Shown piece after piece: positions 11,900 through 24,120 of a DNA stretch of 64,000 bases (position 1 is the stretch's first letter; the number at the start of each line of letters is the position of its first letter). Made by a program: the position numbers and the translations under genes. This DNA is from Siphonodentalium dalli (taxonomy: Eukaryota; Mollusca; Scaphopoda; Gadilida; Siphonodentaliidae): positions 64,339,094 through 64,403,093 of the forward strand of contig CP136065.1 of assembly GCA_032622095.1 (NCBI GenBank), in the 5' to 3' direction. The notes below the pieces were generated by a model. That model worked only from the letters and a program-made list of their open reading frames with translations. It made no database searches and was not told the origin of the DNA.

Positions 11900-12096
11900 T
11901 TAATATCCATGACAAATAGTATGCACATATATTCATATACATCTGTTTACGGTGAATTTTCCCCCGCAAATCTCTGTATTAGTGTTAAAAGGGGGTGGTG
12001 TCCAAAAATAGTCGGGGAAAAACTGCCGAAGACGGGGGTAGAAAGGAAAAAATCAGCATACGTGCCTGAAAAAAAAAATCCGACCCCCCCCCCCCC
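11900..12096. repeat. Right arm of the 10.57-kb inverted repeat
   Basis: Reverse complement of 10571-10806, ending in a 13-base C run at 12084-12096. It lies wholly inside the piggyBac-like element. Confidence 0.7.
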
Positions 12097-12636
12097 GATA
12101 TGATAAGCTTAAACAGATTATGTCCGGAATGTTAAGAACAGCTGATACTTTTATGTAAGGTCTTTTAGAGTACTACCCGTATATACATGTGTCATGTGTT
12201 GATCGACCTGTTCCTATGCCCAGAACAGTGATTGGATTACTTACTGAACAGCAGGTGTCGTTTTAATTAAAAATGGTGTATCTCCTCCCTGATCTTTCTG
12301 TTTTGAATCGGGGCATAACATTTTAATTTATTTCAATGAGAAGAGGCAACATAATAACTGGGACAGCAAATGTGGATATTTTTAGAACATGTAGTATTTT
12401 TATTAGAAATTTATTTCAAAAATAATTTTCAGTAGAATATGTATAACATTAGATGATTCTCTTGTGGGTTTTTGGTAAAAAATGTTGTTGTTGTTTGTGG
12501 TGGTGTTTTTGTTGGAAGTGCAGCCGGGGATAGATGGAGCATAAGTGACCATCTCTTTACTAAATATTCATTGATAGGCATAAGTAGTTCCATTATGAAA
12601 TGTTCAGACAATAGATCGTTTGTTAAACTATTATCT

Positions 12637-12765
12637 GAACATTTCCCGCCAAAAAAAAATATGAATCCTTCTGCACTTTCTTATTTTATGTTTTTTCTGT
12701 GTATAGTTTGCACATCCACGAACATCACTCCAAAATGAATAATAGACCATTCCAATGTATACTTC
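12637..12765. repeat. Inner inverted repeat, left arm (partner 13391-13505)
   Basis: CTTCTGCAC...TTTGCACATCC...AATAATAGACCATTCCAATG recurs inverted at 13391-13505 with about 80% similarity by eye. The pair may bound a separate ~870-bp element inside the piggyBac-like one. Confidence 0.6.
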
Positions 12766-12815
12766 ATAACTGAATGGAGAAATCATTTTTTTTAAAGAAA
12801 GGGTCACATCTTACC

Positions 12816-12930
12816 TTTATGCATGATCCGAACACTGGTGAACTCCTCTCATTGTCGTCATCATTATCAGTATCCTTCTTACGACTCATGGGTGCAAGTT
12901 TATCCAGAGCGACATTGTAAATGTTTGAAA
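12816..12930 (-). CDS. Possible captured exon with consensus splice donor
   Basis: A minus-strand frame reads LDKLAPMSRKKDTDNDDDNE and then RSSPVFGSCIK, followed at once by GTAAGATG. That is a consensus 5' splice donor (AAG|GTAAGA on the minus strand). The acidic DTDNDDDNE stretch and the donor make it more exon-like than the other short frames here. It sits between the inner inverted arms of a transposon, so a host exon picked up by an element is possible. I do not recognise the protein, no partner exon was found, and chance cannot be excluded. Confidence 0.2.
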
Positions 12931-13517
12931 ATCCACATATATACTTTTTGAAGTCCGTCACAAACGATCGCAACATTTGTCAAGCATACATGGCTCTCTA
13001 TCTCACTACGGTTAACTACAGCACGTCGAAGTATACACGCGTACTACTTCTACGGTACTGCAACAGAGAACTATTGGCTTGTCCTGGCTATGGGGTGATT
13101 TAAGTGGTCTAGTGTCAGTGGCCGATGCTAAACAATCTTCAATACTCGCAGAATAACGTGGCTTGGCTTATTATCGGGCTGCTTAAGTCTACCGTGAAAC
13201 AGTTATGATGTTATTGAGGAAAACGATCAATTGACATTGCCATCAGGGCTCTCTGGCTTTGATGTTTATGTGACGCCAACGCGGACCACACGCATATATG
13301 TGAACACATCACTTTAGACTGACCCCAACGCTGATCACAGAGTTATCTATTTCCTTTCTATACTAAGTGGATTCTCCAACCAAGTTAAAAAATTATACAT
13401 CGGAATGGTCTATTATTGATTTTGAGGGATGTGCAGGTAATATAAGCAGACGATAGATACTAAATGTGCAGAAGGAGTCATATTTATTGATGGAAATATT
13501 CAGATAATAAGTTCAAC

Positions 13518-13949
13518 CAGGGTTCGCGCTGCCACTTGCCAAAGTTGCCAATGGCAAAAATTATTTTCATTTGGCAAAAACAAAATTCAGTTGGCAAAAA
13601 GATTGGCAAGTGGCAAGCGAAATAATATCTATGCTTTGATGACAGCCTTGGATTCATGTAGTTTGATGACTGTGTTGCAATATTAAACGTAGTTTCCGGG
13701 TGTCACTTAGATATGTACACTAATTTGATATTTATGAATTAGTATTTACTTGCTTCATTAGCTCATTTTACCTTTGTCTGTGGTTAGTTTATACAGTATA
13801 TAACAAAGATAAAAAAAACGAGAATTTCCTTCAATTTCCCTAAGTATACCCTCATTTTAATTTGGCAAATAGTTTTGAAATTTGGCAAACATTTATTTCA
13901 TTTGGCAAAAAATTTGGCAAGAGAAAATTTTGGGCCAGCGCGAACCCTG
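13518..13949. mobile_element. hAT MITE with 8-bp duplication AGTTCAAC
   Basis: The terminal repeats CAGGGTTCGCGCTG and, inverted, CAGGGTTCGCGCTGGCC are flanked by AGTTCAAC at 13510-13517 and 13950-13957. CAGGG ends and an exact 8-bp duplication identify the hAT superfamily. Subterminal TTTGGCAA repeats appear at least eight times near the two ends, facing inward from each side; in hAT elements such arrays commonly bind transposase. At 432 bp it has no coding frame. Confidence 0.92.
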
Positions 13950-14292
13950 AGTTCAACAAAGACTTATGGTCGTTCTACTCACCAATGATGATTTAGTACA
14001 GAAAGGGTTAAACAGCCTATATATAGATCCCACTTCCTGGAAAATGTGGCTACCTGGAAATTGAGCAGACACGTGGCCGATAACGCATGTACGAACATTT
14101 TCATTTATTAGCTGTTATCATTGCATTTCTATAGAATACTTTATGCCTGGTTATTGTAGTTATGTCTGGGATATATTCGACGGCCATGGTTCTTCAAATA
14201 ACCAACAGAGCACTTTGTGTTTTCGTCATAAACTTTGCCGTTCGTCAAAATTCGCGGACAAATTTTGACTTATCTCTGACATACTATACTAG

Positions 14293-16383
14293 TCTGGTCG
14301 ATAAAAAGTTTGACCTAGAATAAATTTGGACTAAGTTGTTTTTTATTCCATTTTGAAGAGGAATATATCCTCTACAACATATCCAAAATCCGCTAAAATC
14401 CGCTTTGAGCAAACTTTTTTACAGAGATTTTTAAAATTCCCATTTTTCGACCTTGTGAAGTAGCTTTTCCTACAATATCCCTCATCGGTGACACCAGACG
14501 GCATTGCTCCTCCATCCGATATATACCAATTTGTGTGAAATTAGAGTATGGGGGGATAGAGTTAAAAGGACAGAAAATAATGCAATCGGGCGATGAAATG
14601 GCTGTCAAAATGGCCGCAACTCTAATCCATGCTACGACGAAAGCAACATATTGGATAACCACCTATAAGCGATTAGTACTTTATTTATCGATCACTGCAA
14701 TGTACGTTAACCCAATGATTTACGTTCGGATTTTCTGCTTAGAATGCATCCAACAGTCGGGCCAAAAACAGTTATTTCGGGCATGCATCACACGAAGTAA
14801 CATTTCGTCGCACAGTGCGTGGTAGTTTCATTTGGAATGATGATTAATTCTTTAATGTAACGCAGAAACTGAAGTGCACATCCTTGCGGTGTAAATACTA
14901 GTTACATTTACGGAATTTTCATCACTCTCCGGGATAATAAACCATACACGTATGTCGTAATTGGTTATACTGTAAAGAAACACTCATCTCTTCAACAGAA
15001 TAGTACACTATCTCACTAGAGCGAAGAGACCGTACATTTTATTTAATACTAATTTTCATGCTGCTTCCAAACCGGTTTCTTAGTAGACAATTTTGTTCAA
15101 ATTACTTCAATCGGCACTTTACAACGTGAATATGTACCACGCAATGCACAGTATTAGCTTTCAATATCTTGTTGTTTCAAATGGTATTACCATTGCCATC
15201 CACATACTTGCACTAAACATCAGATAATCAGCGTTTAAAGTTATTAGTTCTGCGTTTAGCATTCACTCAATGTTGCTATTTATGGTTTTATATGCAGCAG
15301 ATAATTATGTGTAACATTATGGAGAATGGGTAAACGATGCGATGCGGTTGCAGAAAATGTAGTACGTTTCGCGTATATGTGGCCTTAGTGCATTTGAGCA
15401 CATATAATTTCCAGGTAGAAAGACAGTCTCTGCCACAGAGTATGTAAGCAAATTTGTTCTGTTGAGAATTTATTGAAGATAGTCTATTGTACTTTGTATT
15501 TTGATAAATTGCGTTCATGGTATACCACCATGCATTTGTGTGATAAAAGCGAAATATTCGTGTTTAATCACGTGACCGGAGGCAACTATGACTACTATTT
15601 TAAGACATGGACAATATGATCTACACATTTTACCTAGTACCATATGAATAGCTCCCATAGTGAATTTTGACAGATTTGGTGTTGTAGATATACAAATAAA
15701 TGATTATCGGTCACATTCGTGAGACTGTTTTCATTACATACATTTCGGCTTATAGAAAAGGTCACATCATCAATACATCCCTATTAGATCCTATTTAACT
15801 GTTTAACTACACATGTATTACACGAATCAAGATAAACAGTACAGATAAAACTGCGTTATTCTTCTGTTTCTTGGCGCCCAAAAAGTCCATATTTAATCGT
15901 TGTATGAGACCTGGCTTTCGTTTGCTCTCTCGCGACATAGTGACATACATTAGAGAGAATTCTTACGTCTATTATTAAAAGCTCCCATTATACTCTGAAA
16001 TCATTCTTCCTCGCATAATTCGTTCTTGTATGACTAGCTATTAAATGTTCCACAAATTGTAAATTTCATTCGACTTTGTCCATTTTGGCGGCCATATTGG
16101 GACAGACATTCTACCGACATGGTTTACGACTAAGCATTGTTTATGTGTATTTTATTTTATTACTAATTTAGTATTAGTTGGCGCACCTAGCACCGAAATT
16201 CAGAATTGTTCGATACCAACTGCCATCATGGACGCCATCTTGGATTACAGAAAATGCTCAAAGCGGATTTTAGCAGATCTTGGATATGTTATAGAGGATA
16301 TATTCCTCTTCAAAATGGAATAGAAACCAACTTAGTCCAAATTTATTCTTGGTTGACCCTGAAATTTTAGTTTATCGACCAGA
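14293..16383. mobile_element. Long-TIR element, 2.1 kb, class unknown
   Basis: The left arm at about 14293-14416 starts CTGGTCGATAAA and includes GAGGAATATATCCTCT and AAATCCGCTTTGAGC. It recurs inverted at about 16251-16383. No target duplication could be read at the borders. The interior holds several short overlapping frames (14393-14662 minus, 14535-14825 plus, 15288-15518 minus) without a known domain. It is likely a non-autonomous DNA transposon. Confidence 0.6.
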
Positions 16384-17256
16384 TTACAAGGGCGTACAAA
16401 TAAAAACTGTGGTCAATAGCTGAATACCCTTTGCGGAAACCTGCTAGTGACCCTGTCTGCAAGTTGTTTGAATTTAGTAACTTACTAGTAGGGTTACCCG
16501 GCGTTCCCCAGGTTAAAGTGATGTGAAACCCTCTGTGGACATTTGGTGGGAATAGAGAATACTCTTGCTCTCAACGTGTTACACGTATTCTCATAAATTG
16601 TATATCCAAATGGCATCACAAAACACGATTCTTACACATGGAATATAAGTAGTGGCTCACCTTGTCAGGTCGGAGCGATTATCATTTTGTTTATCGCGTT
16701 TAATCCGTTCCACAAATAAAGAAGTATATATGTATTTACAACTGCGTATAATTCAGACGTTATAGCATGAAACATGAACATCATAAACACATTAGTTCGA
16801 AAAAATAAAAGACGACAATTGTGTTTTACATAGAGATGTATCAATCAATCTAGTTGATCATATCTTCATAAAGATACATATGTTTTAAAGATATGTCCAG
16901 GTGCTCCTCTGTTCTGGTGCTATATACTGGCTAATCATTGTCAGTTTAAAGAATTGATGGTATGCACGTATAACAGCTACATGTGCCCGACACAGCGATA
17001 TTTTGAGTTGTTAATGTTAGGCGATGAGTCTGTTCTAAAAAAATGAAAAAATCCTCTGTATCGGACAGGTATACCCTTGTCAGATGTCAATATTGGAGGA
17101 TCCTGAAAAGTCATGTGCGTTTTCCTTTATCTCAGAAGTAACCATATTTGACTGCACACTGTTACCAGGCCTGCTCTACATTTCCATATCTCTTGGCAAT
17201 TGTAACTTTTTTTGTGGAAACTATATTGAATGGGACAGACTCAGTCGTGTTATCTA

Positions 17257-17770
17257 TCTCATATATATTTTGAAGACCTCTGTCTGTCTGTATGTCTGTT
17301 TGTCTGTCTGTTTGTCTGTCATTAATACAAATCTACGATTCTCGACCGATCGGGACGAAACTTGGTACGTGTGTCTAGTTTGACCAGGCGGTGGTCGTTG
17401 TCGTATTGGTGAGCCCGTGCGACGTCCGTGCAGCGCATGCGCAGACGAGATCTCGGAAACGAGTGGAGCTATCGACTTGAAATTTGCTATGTGAATGTAT
17501 CTTGCCCCGAATACGAATTTTATCGGGTCGCCGAGCCCGTGCGACGCCAGCTTCGTGCATGCACAGACGAGATATCGGAAACGGGTGGAGCTATCGACTT
17601 GAAATTTGGTATGTGAATGTATCTTGCCCCGGATACGGATTTTATCGGGTTGCCGAGCCCGTGCGACGCCAGCTTCGCGCATGCGCAGACCAGATTTCGG
17701 AAACGGGTGGAGCTATCGACTTGAAATTTGGTTTTTGAATAGCCCGGACAGCGTCGGGCTCATCGGCTAG
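17257..17770 (+). mobile_element. Helitron array unit 1 (family Y1)
   Basis: Starts TCTCATATATATTTTGAAGA after an A. Ends with the hairpin GCCCGGACAGCGTCGGGC, then TCATCGG and CTAG. Holds a (TCTG)n tract, then about two and a half copies of a ~122-bp module around GCGCATGCGC. It is the first of eleven head-to-tail units. The long frames on both strands here come from the module repeats. Confidence 0.85.
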
Positions 17771-18325
17771 TCTCATATATATATTTTGAAGACCTCTGTT
17801 TGTTTGTCTGTCTGTCTGTCATTAATACAAATCTACGATTCTCGACCGATTGGGACGAAACTTGGTACGTGTGTGTAGTTTGACCAGGCGGTCGTCGTTG
17901 TCGTATTGGCGAGCCCGTGCGGCGCCCGTGCAGCGCATGCGCAGACGACATCTCGGAAACGGGTGGAGCTATCGACTTGAAATTTGCTATGTGAATGTAT
18001 CTTGCACAGGATACGAATTTTATCGGGTCGCCGAGCCCGTGCGACGCCAACTTCGCGCATGCGCAGACGAGATCTCGGAAACGGGTGGAGCTATCGACTT
18101 GAAATTTGGTATGTGAATGTATCTTGCCCCGGATACGAATTTTATCGGGTCGCCGAGCCCCTGCGACGCCAGTTTCGCGCATGCGCAGACCAGATCTCGG
18201 AAACGGGTAGAGCTATCGACTTGAAATTGGTTTTTGAATAGCCCGGACAACGTCGGGCTGGGTAGAGCTATCGACTTGAAATTTGGTTTTTGAATAGCCC
18301 GGACAACGTCGGACCCATCGGCTAG
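17771..18325 (+). mobile_element. Helitron array unit 2 (family Y1)
   Basis: Begins TCTCATATATATATTTTGAA immediately after the preceding CTAG. Contains three 122-bp modules. The terminal part (AGCCCGGACAACGTCGGGCT) is present twice, at about 18240 and 18297, from an internal duplication before the final CTAG. Confidence 0.85.
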
Positions 18326-18829
18326 TCTCATATATATTTTGAAGACCTCTGTTTGTCTGTATGTTTGTCTGTATGTATGTCATTGATACAAATCTACGAT
18401 TCTCGACCGATCGGGACGAAACTTGGTACGTGTGTAGTTTGACCAGGCGGTCGTCGTTGTCGTATTGGCGAGCCCGTGCGACGCCCATACAGCGCATGCG
18501 CAGACGAGATCTCGGAAACGGGTGGAGCTATCGACTTGAAATTTGGTATGTGAATGTATCTTGCCCCGGATACGAATTTTATCTGGTCGCCGAGCCCGTG
18601 CGACGCCAGCTTCGCGCATGCGCAGACCAGATCTTGGAAACGGGTGGAGCTATCGACTTGAAATTAGGTATGTGAATGTATCTTGCCCCGGATACGAATT
18701 TTATCGGGTCGCGGAGCCCGTGCGACGCCAGCTTCGCGCATGCGCAAACCAGATCTCGGAAACGGGTAGAGCTATCGACTTGGAATTTGGTTTTTGAATA
18801 GCCCGGACAACGTCGGGCTCATCGGCTAG
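18326..18829 (+). mobile_element. Helitron array unit 3 (family Y1)
   Basis: Starts TCTCATATATATTTTGAAGA and ends GCCCGGACAACGTCGGGC-TCATCGG-CTAG. Holds three GCGCATGCGC modules. Very close to units 1 and 2, which suggests recent amplification. Confidence 0.85.
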
Positions 18830-19910
18830 TCTATACTCTATATTTTGAGACTTCCGTGTGTGTGTACTTTATATAATCGAAAACGACTGCACCCATCGAG
18901 CTCAAATTTCGTATATAAGTGTAAAAACCCACGAACACCGTAGTTGTCGCATTTTGGAGAAGCTCTGAGCACCCTTTATCCACTCCCAAATCACCGCAAA
19001 GGCACGGCGTGGGTTAATCAAGTGATTATTTAATGAGCGTTTGTTTTGACGCATCGCTATAAAGAGCGTCTGTTTACCATTCAACGTTATTAGCATCTGC
19101 AGAGAGATATAAGGGAACATTGAGTGGTTTCCTATGCGGGGAGATTTATTGGATGCCATAGTACTCTTACAACATCATTGTTATAGTATGTATGACACTT
19201 AGGTCAGGGCTTAGGGGGGGGGTAGTTATAGGCATAATGCTTCTCAGAAATCCCGGTTACAAACCAACACTCACAATTTCGTAATTACGCAAACGTATAC
19301 GGGGCTTTCCTATTTTTAGAACGCAACACATGATACCAAACAAAATTACGTCGCGTTGGTGATGGCGTTCACGACGGGATTAATTGACTGTCCGCTCTTT
19401 GCGATGATGGGGTTCGCGACGGGATTAACTTTGCGGGGACTATTGACCATCTCGTAAGGGTGGACAACCTCTGTCAGGGGCTGCTCAATGGCCACGTGCA
19501 GGTTAAATAAAATCATACCTCTTCTGGGTCTGGGCGTGTATAGACATGAGCGTGTTGTGTTCCTAAGAACGCGGAGCGTGTTGTGTTCCTAAGAACGCGG
19601 ATCGGGTAAGTTTTTCCGCCCTATAGGTGAGCTCAAACTTCGTATATAAGTGTAAAAACACACGGGGATCGTCGACGTCGCATTGTGTGAAACATTCTTA
19701 TGTCTGTCGTTCCTAGGAACGGGGGAATTTTTCATCGGGTCAGTCTTAACCTTATATATTGTGACCCCGACATGACCTTGACCTTGAAAATGATCAATTC
19801 AAGGTCAAATCGGGTAAAATATTGAAAAACCCAATATTAACTCATTGAAAAACACAAACAAAACATAAAGCCATGGGACAAATGCCGCCAATGGCGGGCT
19901 AACCTGCTAG
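18830..19910 (+). mobile_element. Helitron array unit 4 (family Y2, with SINE-like insert)
   Basis: Starts TCTATACTCTATATTTTGAG, and ends GCCGCCAATGGCGGG-CTAACCTG-CTAG, a different hairpin from units 1-3. Positions 19395-19490 contain TTGACCATCTCGTAAGGGTG followed by ACCTCTGTCAGGGG, which matches the 3' half of the U2-headed SINE at 36105. This unit has probably acquired part of a SINE. Nearby GACGGGATTAA occurs twice. Confidence 0.8.
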
Positions 19911-21231
19911 TCTATACTATATATTTTGAGACTTCGTATATATGTGGGTACTTCATAGAATCCAAAACGCGTGTAAAGATTGAGCTCAAACTTCCTATGT
20001 AAGTGTCAAATCCACCGACACGACCGTGGTCGCGATTTAGCGAAGCTCAGAGCACCCGTTCTACAATCTCAAATCACCGCAAGTGCACGGCGTGGGTTAA
20101 TCAAGTGATTATTTAATGAGCGTTTGTTTTTGACGCATCTCTATAAAGAGCGTCTCTTTCCCATTCAACGTTATTAGCATCTGCAGAGTTATATACGGGA
20201 ACATTGAGTGCTTGCCTATGCGGGGAGATTTATTGGAGCTCTTACAACATCATTGTCATAGTATGTATGACACTTAGGTCAGGGCTTAGGGGGGGTAGTT
20301 ATAGGCATAATGCTTCTCAGAAATCCCGGTTACAAACCAACACTCACAATTTCGTATTTACGCAAACGTTATCGCTCGAAATTTATTCCCTGCGAGCACG
20401 GATGGCGCGCTATGTTTTTACAGTATATACCGAAATCATCCCAGATAATCACGAATATAGCATCAGATTTCTCCCCATATATACCGTTATAAAGCTACTG
20501 GAATCTGCCAATCTATGTGTGTATATATGTGGGTACTTCATAGAATCGAAAACGCGTGTAGGAACGGGCATCCTCACGGCAATGTCGGCTTATAAGACAT
20601 CTTTACTACACATGACAGCCGATGGACAATTGGTCTCTATGTTACGCCGCGTTGGTGACTGGGAAATTCCAGGGAATGCCGATTGAGCTCAAACTTGCTA
20701 CCTACGGGAAGTGTCATATATATGAGTGTGTCCTTTATAGACTCGAACCGATTGAGCTCAAACTTGCCAAATATTGACTGGGAAATTCCAGGGAATGCCG
20801 ATTGAGCTCAAACTTGCTACCTACGGGAAGTGTCATATATGTGTGTGTCCTTTATAGACTCGAACCGATTGAGCTCAAACTTGCTAAATACGGGAAGTGT
20901 CATGGACGGGTTCATTGAAAAACAAAAACAAATCGGGTAAAATTGAAAAACAAAATTAAAAAGGCACAATTAACTCCTTGAAAAAACAAAAAAATTCGGG
21001 TAAAATTTAAAAACACAAAATTCAATTAAAAAATTAAAAAGGCACAATTAACTCATTGAAAAACAAAAAATTAACTCATTGAAAAACAAAAAATTCAATT
21101 AAAATTGTCATGTTTCTGACTATTGCCGAAATTTGGTGCAAATGCAGCACAAGTGTCTCGGAACCTGTTGCAATTGCTTTTTCGAACAAAGCCATGGGAC
21201 GAATGCCGCCAGTGGCGGGCTAACCTGCTAG
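19911..21231 (+). mobile_element. Helitron array unit 5 (family Y2)
   Basis: Starts TCTATACTATATATTTTGAG and ends GCCGCCAGTGGCGGG-CTAACCTG-CTAG. It shares a ~250-bp block with unit 4 (19040-19290 and 20090-20345). A ~110-bp segment around GAGCTCAAACTTGCTACCTA is tandemly duplicated at 20650-20910. The 160-codon frame at 20204-20686 runs across unrelated repeat blocks and is not a gene. Confidence 0.8.
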
Positions 21232-21802
21232 TCTTCTTCTCTTCTATATATTTTGAGAACTCCTTGTATTCGAGAGATAGCCCACACCGTCCGGACCTCA
21301 ATGATATGATCGTGAATGAGTATTGATATACCCCACTAAACTTTGACAAACACCAGTAATGGTGTGTAGATCATTTACATATCTCTCCTATATATTTTGA
21401 TACAATCTATCTAATTTACATATCTCTCTTATATATTTATGTTTGTGTGTGTGTTGTACTTCATACAAATCTACGATTCTCGACCGATCGGGACGAAACT
21501 TGGTACGTGTGTGTAGTTTGTCCAGGCGGTGGTCGTTGTCGTATTGGCGAGCCCGTGCGACGCCCGTGCAGCGCATGCGCAGACGAGATCTCGGAAACGG
21601 GTGGAGCTATCGACTTGAAATTTGGCATGTGAATGTATCTTGCGCCGGGTACAAATTTTCATGCGCAGACCAGATCTCGGAAACTGGTGGAGCTACCGGT
21701 TACAAATTTTTCTTATTGAAACGCGTGGAGCTAAAAATTAAAAAAATATATATAAAAATGTCATATTTCGGACAAGCCGCCGGTGGCGGGCTAACCTGCT
21801 AG
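21232..21802 (+). mobile_element. Helitron array unit 6, composite
   Basis: Begins TCTTCTTCTCTTCTATATAT and holds further 5'-end-like segments near 21390 and 21430 (CTATATATTTTGATAC, CTTATATATTTATG). It then has a Y1-type GCGCATGCGC module and finishes with the Y2-type tail GCCGCCGGTGGCGGG and CTAG. It looks like several fused 5' parts with one 3' end. Confidence 0.65.
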
Positions 21803-22968
21803 TCTATACTATATATTTTGAGACTTCGTATATATGTGTGTATATATATATGTGTGTGTGTACTTCATAGAATCCAAAACGCGTGTACAGATTGAGATCA
21901 AATTTCGTATGTAAGTGTAAAATCCCACCGACACCGCCGTAGATGTGTTTTCGAGAAGCTCTGAGCACCCTTTATCCACTCCCAGTCATCGAAATCAGCT
22001 CAAACGGCACGGCCGGGGTTAATAACGTCATTATATATATATATGAAGTCAGAGTCTCCAAAGTTATACCGGAACAAACACGTGTTTACGTCGTCTTGGG
22101 GGTCCACGATGGGAGTCTGACTTCAATGCAATGTTATCGCTCGAAACACGTGTTTACTTCGTGTTGAGGTTCACGATGGGAGTCTGACAATTGTTATCGC
22201 TCGAAATAGTACATTAGGACGGGAACGGCTGGACAGATTGAGCTCAAACTTCCTATCTAAAGGTAAAATACCACGTACGATGTCGTCCACGCGTTTTCCA
22301 GAAGCTCCGAGCACCCGTACTCCACTCCCAGTCATAAAAATCAGCTCAAACGGCACGGTCGGGGTTAATAACGTCATTATATATATATATACGAAGTCAA
22401 CGTTATTAGCATCTGCATTGAGTGCATTTCCTAGAACGCAACACGTGTTTTACGTCGTCTTGAGGTTCACGATGGGAGTCATTTCAATGCAATGTTATCG
22501 CTCGAAACACGTGTTTACTTCGTGTTGAGGTTCACGATGGGAGTCTGACATTTCAATGCAATGTTATCGCTCGAAATATTATGCAGAAAGGCAGATCTCG
22601 GAAACGGGTGGAGCTATCGACCTGAAATTTGCTATGTGAATGTATCTTGCACCGGGTACAAATTTTATCGGGTCGCCGAGTCCATGCGACGCCCGTGCAG
22701 TGCATGCGCAGACGAGATCTCGGAAACGGGTGGAGCTATCGACTTGAAATTTGCTATGTGAATGTATCTTGCGCCGGGTACAAATTTTATCGGGTCGCCG
22801 AGTCCGTGCGACGCCAGCTTCGCGCATGCGCAGACCAGATCTCGGAAACGGGTGGAGCTACCGGGTACAAATTTTTCTTATTGAAACGCGTGGGGCTAAA
22901 AATTAAAAACAAATATTTAAAAAATGTCATGTTTCGGACAAGCCGCCGGTGGCGGGCTAACCTGCTAG
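21803..22968 (+). mobile_element. Helitron array unit 7 (family Y2/Y1 mosaic)
   Basis: Starts TCTATACTATATATTTTGAG and ends GCCGCCGGTGGCGGG-CTAACCTG-CTAG. Contains tandem blocks around GAAACACGTGTTTACTTCGT and TTCACGATGGGAGTCTGAC, then two module copies. One has the variant TGCATGCGCA (22701) and one has GCGCATGCGC (22822). Very similar to unit 8. Confidence 0.8.
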
Positions 22969-24120
22969 TCTATACTATATATTTTGAGACTTCGTATATA
23001 TGTGTGTATGTGTGTGTGTGTGTACTTCATAGAATCCAAAACGCGTGTACAGATTGAGATCAAATTTCCTATGTAAGTGTCAAATCCCACCGACACGAAA
23101 GTGGTCGCGGTTTAGAAAAGCTCAGAGCACCCGTTCTCCACTCCCATTCATCAAAATCAGCTCAAACGGCACGGCCGGGGTTAATAACGTCATTATATAT
23201 ATATATGAAGTCAGAGTCTCCAGAGTTATACCGGAACAAACACGTGTTTACGTCGTCTTGGGGGTCCACGATGGGAGTCTGACTTCAATGCAATGTTATC
23301 GCTCGAAACACGTGTTTACTTCGTGTTGAGGTTCACGATGGGAGTCTGACAATTGTTATCGCTCGAAATAGTACAACGGCTGGACAGATTGAGCTCAAAC
23401 TTCCCATCTAGAGGTAAAATACCACGTACGATGTCGTCCACGCGTTTTCCAGAAGCTCCGAGCACCCGTACTCCACTCCCAGTCATTAAAATCAGCTCAA
23501 ACGGCACGGCCGGGGTTAATAACGTCATTATATATATATATGAAGTCAGAGTCTCCAGAGTTATACGGGAACAAACACGTGTTTACGTCGTCTTGGGGGT
23601 CCACGATGGGAGTCTGACTTCAATGCAATGTTATCGCTCGAAACACGTGTTTACTTCGTGTTGAGGTTCACGATGGGAGTCTGACAATTGTTATCGCTCG
23701 AAATAGTACATTAGGACGGGTACGAAATGCATTTATCTCGATTAAAAAGGCAGATCTCGGAAACGGGTGGAGCTATCGACTTGAAAATTGCAATGTGAAT
23801 GTATCTTGCGCCGGGTACAAATTTTATCGGGTCGCCGAGCCCATGCGACGCCCGTGCAGCGCATGCGCAGACGAGATATCGGAAACGGGTGGAGCTATCG
23901 ACTTGAAATTTGCTATGTGAATGTATCTTGGGCCGGGTACAAATTTGATCGGGTCGCCGAGTCCGTGCGAAGCCAGCTTCGCGCATGCGCAGACCAGATC
24001 TCGGAAACGGGTGGAGCTACCGGGTACAATTTTTTCTTATTGAAACGCGTGGAGCTAAAAATTAAAAAAAAATATAAACAATGTTTCGGACAAGCCGCCG
24101 GTGGCGGGCTAACCTGCTAG
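22969..24120 (+). mobile_element. Helitron array unit 8
   Basis: Same start, tail and internal order as unit 7: ACACGTGTTTAC blocks, then GCGCATGCGC modules at 23869 and 23981, then the GCCGCCGGTGGCGGG tail and CTAG. The similarity suggests duplication of a whole unit. Confidence 0.85.

Larger units (their letters stand above)
11808..14007. mobile_element. piggyBac-like non-autonomous element, 2.2 kb
   Basis: The left end CCCTTTCTATACTTAATACT follows TTAA at 11804-11807. The right end, inverted, is CCCTTTCTGTACTAAATCAT, followed by TTAA at 14008-14011. Ends starting CCCTTT with TTAA duplications are typical of the piggyBac superfamily. The interior is a mosaic: part of another inverted repeat (11900-12096), an inner inverted pair (12637-12765 with 13391-13505), a possible captured exon and a hAT MITE. 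No transposase reading frame is visible. Confidence 0.7.

Noticed and set aside
17254-18675. Overlapping 60-142 codon frames with repeated RARRPDKIRIRGKIHSHTKF and similar sequences
   Set aside because: They are translations of the ~122-bp Helitron module on both strands. The same peptide appears at every module in different frames, and none continues into unique sequence.
20204-20686. 160-codon frame in Helitron unit 5
   Set aside because: It crosses several blocks that are separately repeated in other units, where the frame is not kept. No Rep or helicase motif is present.
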